Shown piece by piece: positions 60,323-64,000 of a stretch of 64,000 nucleotides of DNA; position 1 is the first letter of the stretch, and every line of letters starts with the position of its first letter. The notes beneath the pieces are model-generated. The model made no database searches, was not told the DNA's origin, and saw nothing but the letters and a program-made list of their open reading frames with translations. The DNA lies in contig CAZVOA010000002.1 of the NCBI GenBank assembly GCA_964628465.1, positions 248,001 through 312,000 on the forward strand, written 5' to 3'. The DNA comes from JAFGPS01 sp964628465 (GTDB lineage: Bacteria; Planctomycetota; Phycisphaerae; Sedimentisphaerales; Anaerobacaceae). The position numbers and the translations under genes are program-made.

Positions 60323-62035
60323 TTATGGATTCTTGAATAACCAGCGTTGTTTATTGCTTTTCGGATCGAATTTTTCAAGTGTCACAGAGCTGGCACCGAT
60401 AGCTGAAAGAGCCATAGGTTCTTTAGTACCCGGAATAGCTTTTGGCATAATTCTATATCTGCCGTCATTAAGCTGCTCTATACGCCAGAGTTGTTCATCA
60501 CCGCCTGTATATGCCGGCAATGTTACAAGTTCGGCACCTTCTGTCGCAGCTAAAGCACGATCAGTACCCGCGATTTGAATTTTGAAATAAGGAGCTCCAA
60601 GATAGCCGCCTTTGCCTTCTGCCGGGCTGACTGTCCATTTTTGCTGAGCCTGGCACATATAGTTTGCCATTCTTGCATCGATATTACCAGTTGGCCAGTT
60701 TGCCATAACGTCTGCTGCATTCTGGTCAGCAACCGGGGCACCGCCGCCGCCACGGCCACCCATACCGCCGCCCATCATGCCACCGCCCATACCAGCACCA
60801 CCGCGACCGCCACGAGCTGCACCAGCGTCAGCACCACCTCGTGCGCCACCCATCATGCCGGCACCACCAGGTGTTGCTCCCTGAGGAGCCATTGCACCGG
60901 CAGTATTACCTGCACCAGGAACAGCTGCGTCTGCGCCGCCGCGAGCACCACGACCAGCACCTTGTCCAGCACCGCGTCCACCCATCATACCGCCGCCCAT
61001 CATACCACCACCGGCACCGCCGCGGCCACCACTGCGACCAACAGCCTGACCTTCAACAGCTACTTCAAGTGCTGTTCCAGTGCTGAATGATGAAATCTGG
61101 TATGTTCCTTCTTTAAGGAATTCGCCTGCTACAGGCCAGCCATCTTCCCAAACCAAAGGAACAACATCAATTACACTTGAGCCGCCTCTATCCAAATCAG
61201 CTTCCCAATGCAACGAAAATTTCTGTACACCCTGTCCCTCATCAAATAAGCCGAAGTGACCTGGACCTACCTTACGTTCACCTGAACCAATAACGAGCTT
61301 GCCGCCGCCCTGCATCATATCAACACCTTCATGATCAAGGTACGGGCCAGTAACACTTTTTGAACGGCCTGTACGAATATGATAGCCTGAATTTGCGCCC
61401 TGGCAGCATGAGCCGTGAGTCGCTAATACATAATAATAACCTTCATGATAAATAATTGTTGAAGCTTCGCAATTGATTGCGATTTCGAAGTATTTGGTCG
61501 GATCAATACGCAAACCTGTTTTTGGATCCATTTCGACAACACGAATACACCCAAAATATGAACCAAATGTCAGCCAAAACTTGCCTGTAGTTGGATCAAG
61601 AAAACATCCAGGGTCTATACCATTGCAGAATTCAACTCCATCAGTCGAGTTAACCTGACCCATATTTTCCCATTTATAGTCAGGAGAATCCGGATTGAGA
61701 CTCTTGGTCTTTTGCATTACGATTCGTGAAGCGGGCTGACCACCTACATTAGAAGCAGTGTACATATAGTAATAATCACCAATATGAATCATATCAGGGC
61801 CCATTCCGCCGCCATTTGGTGTACCTCGTCCGCTTCCCCAGGTCCAGCCATCCGCTGAAAAATGGGTAGCGCCGCCTGTACCAAAAGCATAATAACCACC
61901 ATCACACTCCATGATGGTCGTAGGGTCATGAGTACCAACATTGCCATCAAGTGCATACACAGGCGCAGCCAATGCAATAACAGCTATTGCCAAAAAAATA
62001 ATTGTTAAAAATGAAAAACGCAGGATTGGGTTCAT
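60323..62035 (-). CDS. GH43 arabinan endo-hydrolase-like protein with Gly-rich linker and ricin-like domain
   Basis: This 570-residue secreted protein has a signal peptide (to VYALDG) and a GH43 five-bladed propeller (about 30-320) with GTHDPTTIM (general base Asp), DPGCFLDPTTGKFWLTFGSY, EASTIIYHEGYYYVL (acid Glu) and VPLVWEDGWPVAGEF, typical of endo-1,5-alpha-L-arabinanase relatives. Then comes a tract of about 100 residues rich in Gly, Met, Arg and Ala (DNA about 60745-61050), and a C-terminal ricin-type beta-trefoil-like region (about 460-570, ending in QRWLFKNP). Likely an extracellular arabinan/arabinoxylan enzyme. Exact specificity within GH43 is open. Confidence 0.85.
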   Translation of the reverse strand: MNPILRFSFLTIIFLAIAVIALAAPVYALDGNVGTHDPTTIMECDGGYYAFGTGGATHFSADGWTWGSGRGTPNGGGMGPDMIHIGDYYYMYTASNVGGQPASRIVMQKTKSLNPDSPDYKWENMGQVNSTDGVEFCNGIDPGCFLDPTTGKFWLTFGSYFGCIRVVEMDPKTGLRIDPTKYFEIAINCEASTIIYHEGYYYVLATHGSCCQGANSGYHIRTGRSKSVTGPYLDHEGVDMMQGGGKLVIGSGERKVGPGHFGLFDEGQGVQKFSLHWEADLDRGGSSVIDVVPLVWEDGWPVAGEFLKEGTYQISSFSTGTALEVAVEGQAVGRSGGRGGAGGGMMGGGMMGGRGAGQGAGRGARGGADAAVPGAGNTAGAMAPQGATPGGAGMMGGARGGADAGAARGGRGGAGMGGGMMGGGMGGRGGGGAPVADQNAADVMANWPTGNIDARMANYMCQAQQKWTVSPAEGKGGYLGAPYFKIQIAGTDRALAATEGAELVTLPAYTGGDEQLWRIEQLNDGRYRIMPKAIPGTKEPMALSAIGASSVTLEKFDPKSNKQRWLFKNP

Positions 62036-62229
62036 AATTCACTTCTCCTTAATAATTGTTGTCAATGTGATAAACTTTACCATGGCATACTCTGCCAAGG
62101 TTATGAACTGGTCAAAATTATACCAAATCGCAGATGGAATAGTCCAGCGAAAAAGTTATCTAATTTAATATATATGAAGAATTAATTACAAAATTAGAAG
62201 ATTTTCTACAAATTAATGAAAATGAAATT

Positions 62230-63369
62230 TTAATCCAAATCAATATCAACTTTCCAGTGTTCTTTTACAGTTTTCAACTCGTCCAAAGTCATGTACGTAA
62301 CCGCACCATGTTTTGGACGCTCGAAATTCGTTCCCTTCATTACACCTTCATTAAACCGGCCAATATGTTCATAAGTCACAAAATCTTTGGTTTCACTGAA
62401 ACCCATATTATTAGGCCTGGCACCGTAAATATCATACATCAATACCCATTTATCTGTACCAAGACGCTTGAATACATTCGGTGCTTCAGTATTCTCCCTG
62501 TCTGGATTAATCTTATTGGGATCAGAAACATATCCTGTATTAATTTTATCAGAAACAGCATGTAATATTCTGGCATTAGAAACATAATACAAATGAAATT
62601 TATCACCAACTTTGGTTATATCACCATCTATGCCGCCAATGTTGGGTATCATTGTCGGTACTGTCTCCAGCTTGGTAAACTCATCATTCATATATGACCA
62701 ATACATATTTGCGTTCCTGTTGTTATAGCGAATAGTGAAATAAATCATCATTTTACCCGCATCTTCATCATAGATTGTTTCCGGTGCCCATGAGCAGTCA
62801 ATATCCCCAAGTTCAGGAAAACCTAAATCTGTGCGGAAATCCGAATGAGTCCAATGTATCAAATCCCATGATTTCATAAGAACAAGAGCGCGATTATTTC
62901 CCCATCCATATTTTTCCTCAGGCCTTTGCCATGCTGTTTCACGATATCCGGCACGCTGTCCGGAAATATGCAGGTCTGTCATAGCAAGATAGAATGCTCC
63001 GTCTGGCCCACGTGTGATATGCGGGTCACGAACTCCTTTTTGTTCGGCCAAAATTGTTCCATCAAATACCTTCTGCCCACCGTTAATGTCTGTAAAATTG
63101 TAGCCGTCTTTGCTGATTGCCATATATGCACATTGATCCTGATCCTTGAAATAAACCATCAAGTATCCGGCAAAATCTTTTTCTTCCAACCTGCGGGCAT
63201 TTTCAGGCTTTTCGAGTTTAGATACGATTTCGATACCAGTCGGACGTGCTGGTTGCGTATTGGTTTGCATAATTCCGCCGCGTCTGGTTTGGGGCTGCTG
63301 AGCGTCAACTTTGCTGGAAATCAGGAATGCCATAAAAATAATTATAACTGAGATTATTGAACGCTTCAT
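62230..63369 (-). CDS. Secreted GH43-family glycosidase
   Basis: This 379-residue protein has a signal peptide (SVIIIFMAFLISSKVDAQ) and a short RRGG patch after it. The GH43-type propeller shows GVRDPHITRGPDGAFYLAMTDL (base Asp), DIDCSWAPETIYDEDAGKMMIYF, and GDITKVGDKFHLYYV. It probably removes arabinose or xylose units. It lies between the GH62 and GH43-ricin genes and is co-directional with both. The subfamily is not fixed; a neighbouring GH117/GH43 clan reading is possible. Confidence 0.8.
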   Translation of the reverse strand: MKRSIISVIIIFMAFLISSKVDAQQPQTRRGGIMQTNTQPARPTGIEIVSKLEKPENARRLEEKDFAGYLMVYFKDQDQCAYMAISKDGYNFTDINGGQKVFDGTILAEQKGVRDPHITRGPDGAFYLAMTDLHISGQRAGYRETAWQRPEEKYGWGNNRALVLMKSWDLIHWTHSDFRTDLGFPELGDIDCSWAPETIYDEDAGKMMIYFTIRYNNRNANMYWSYMNDEFTKLETVPTMIPNIGGIDGDITKVGDKFHLYYVSNARILHAVSDKINTGYVSDPNKINPDRENTEAPNVFKRLGTDKWVLMYDIYGARPNNMGFSETKDFVTYEHIGRFNEGVMKGTNFERPKHGAVTYMTLDELKTVKEHWKVDIDLD

Positions 63370-63423
63370 AATATTCTCCTCACAACTTATGTTTCTTTAA
63401 GTAAATTATTACAAATCTTAAAA

Positions 63424-63454
63424 AACAGGCATAACAAAAAGTTATGCCTGTTTA
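63424..63454 (-). terminator. Intrinsic terminator of the GH62 gene
   Basis: A perfect 13-bp stem AAACAGGCATAAC/GTTATGCCTGTTT lies 31 bp after the GH62 stop, followed by a U-run on the minus strand (CCTGTTTTTTAA). It separates GH62 from the two GH43 genes. Confidence 0.8.
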
Positions 63455-63484
63455 TCATTTACCCGTTTATACATTTTGTCACTG

Positions 63485-64000
63485 CTATTTAACCGCAGTA
63501 ATAATACCAAGCCTATAGGGCAGTGAGTTATAACCGCCACCGCCTCCTCGGCCACCTCTACCGCCGCGGCTGGTGCTTGTAGCCGTTGTATCATTACCCT
63601 GGAAGAGGAACTTAAGATTTTCAGGATCAAGTATCACCTTTTCGTCATACCCATCGCGAAGTATTTCCCCGTGGCTAAACTCCCTTGTCCATGGCTCAAC
63701 ACCATCTTGGAAGGTAACATTGTTCAATCCTGCAAAAGGCATATCAAACGAGCTGGCCCCTTCCAAAGGTATCCATTTACCATTCAGATCTTTGGAAATC
63801 CAGGCACGGTAATAACGTGTGGGGCTAAGAGCCTCTATAATGGTAATATAGTAATCAGAGCCTTTTATCTTGTACGTACTGCTTCCCTCAAAGAGATTAT
63901 CGCGAGAATCCTGAATAGCAAGCTCTGGATCGCTCATACCTTTGGGGAAATCCTCAATTTTTGTCCGGCTGCGCCAGAAACGACCATCATCTCCTGTAAA
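63485..64000 (-). CDS. GH62 alpha-L-arabinofuranosidase, C-terminal part (cut by window end)
   Basis: The frame is open to the window's right edge, so only the C-terminal 171 residues are seen. FTGDDGRFWRSRTKIEDFP, YRAWISKDLNGKWIPLEG, FAGLNNVTF, WTREFSHGEILRDGYDEKVILDPENLKFLFQG match the conserved C-terminal half of GH62 arabinofuranosidases, which remove arabinose from arabinoxylan. Near the end is a short RGGRGGRGGGGG tract (DNA about 63536-63575). The true start lies beyond 64000. Confidence 0.85.
   Translation of the reverse strand, partial: FTGDDGRFWRSRTKIEDFPKGMSDPELAIQDSRDNLFEGSSTYKIKGSDYYITIIEALSPTRYYRAWISKDLNGKWIPLEGASSFDMPFAGLNNVTFQDGVEPWTREFSHGEILRDGYDEKVILDPENLKFLFQGNDTTATSTSRGGRGGRGGGGGYNSLPYRLGIITAVK

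Noticed and set aside
60745..61050. CRISPR-like appearance of the repeated tract DNA
   Set aside because: Repeats are short, in frame, irregular in length and without unique spacers; they encode protein, and no cas genes are present.
1..64000. tRNA, rRNA, prophage, toxin-antitoxin or defence genes
   Set aside because: None could be recognised on either strand; the intergenic spaces are short and are explained by promoters, terminators, repeats or the riboswitch.

Overview
The window looks like a chromosomal segment of a Planctomycetota bacterium, most likely a polysaccharide-degrading member of class Phycisphaerae. This is inferred from gene style: DUF1080 plus Gfo/Idh/MocA pairs, FG-GAP and PQQ-propeller proteins, a ceramidase-like protein, DUF4159, many secreted enzymes with Gly/Met/Arg-rich tracts, and an AT-rich genome (about 40% GC by eye). 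No rRNA, tRNA or other taxonomic marker was recognised.

Layout. (1) 1-8.9 kb: an ammonium module. Three amtB-glnK pairs (the third behind a porin-like gene) are read leftward. Each is preceded by a sigma-54 -24/-12 promoter and, 110-155 bp upstream, by paired ACA-N4-TGT dyads. A GAF-AAA-Fis activator faces away from them and carries the same dyads in front of itself. All three PII proteins lack the uridylylated Tyr51. (2) 8.9-10.3 kb: a FucP-like sugar symporter. (3) 10.6-20.7 kb: a tightly packed eight-gene leftward operon with an ABC fusion protein, a double-PDZ lipoprotein, two FG-GAP proteins and two ATPase/permease pairs. One permease contains a BamE/SmpA-like segment. (4) 20.9-36.4 kb: a leftward carbohydrate cluster. 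It has two SGNH-hydrolase/esterase duplicates, another alpha/beta-hydrolase, a sugar porter, a PfkB kinase, DUF1080, Gfo/Idh/MocA, a ceramidase-like protein, a GPH symporter and sucrose phosphorylase, with a divergent GntR-LacI regulator. (5) 37.9-43.9 kb: hemC, cobA-hemD fusion, hemB, an unknown gene and a fused AhbA-AhbB siroheme decarboxylase, pointing to the siroheme-dependent heme route. (6) 44.0-48.8 kb: thiF/moeB, then a TPP riboswitch with thiS-thiG-thiH, then an AzgA/PbuG-type purine permease. (7) 48.8-51.3 kb: a deoxyhypusine-synthase-like protein and a PLP decarboxylase (polyamines). (8) 51.5-58.8 kb: a repeat-rich secreted protein, a membrane-anchored PQQ propeller, DUF4159, EttA and a nucleoside deaminase. 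(9) 58.8-64 kb: an arabinan/arabinoxylan cluster with GH62 (cut by the window end), GH43, GH43 plus ricin-like domain, and two secreted paralogues.

The two strongest candidates for something undescribed are the sigma-54 ammonium regulon with its own enhancer motif, and the Met-Met-Gly-Gly-Arg-Gly tracts that recur in structurally unrelated secreted enzymes, sometimes inside the catalytic domain. The eight-gene ABC/PDZ/FG-GAP operon is a third.
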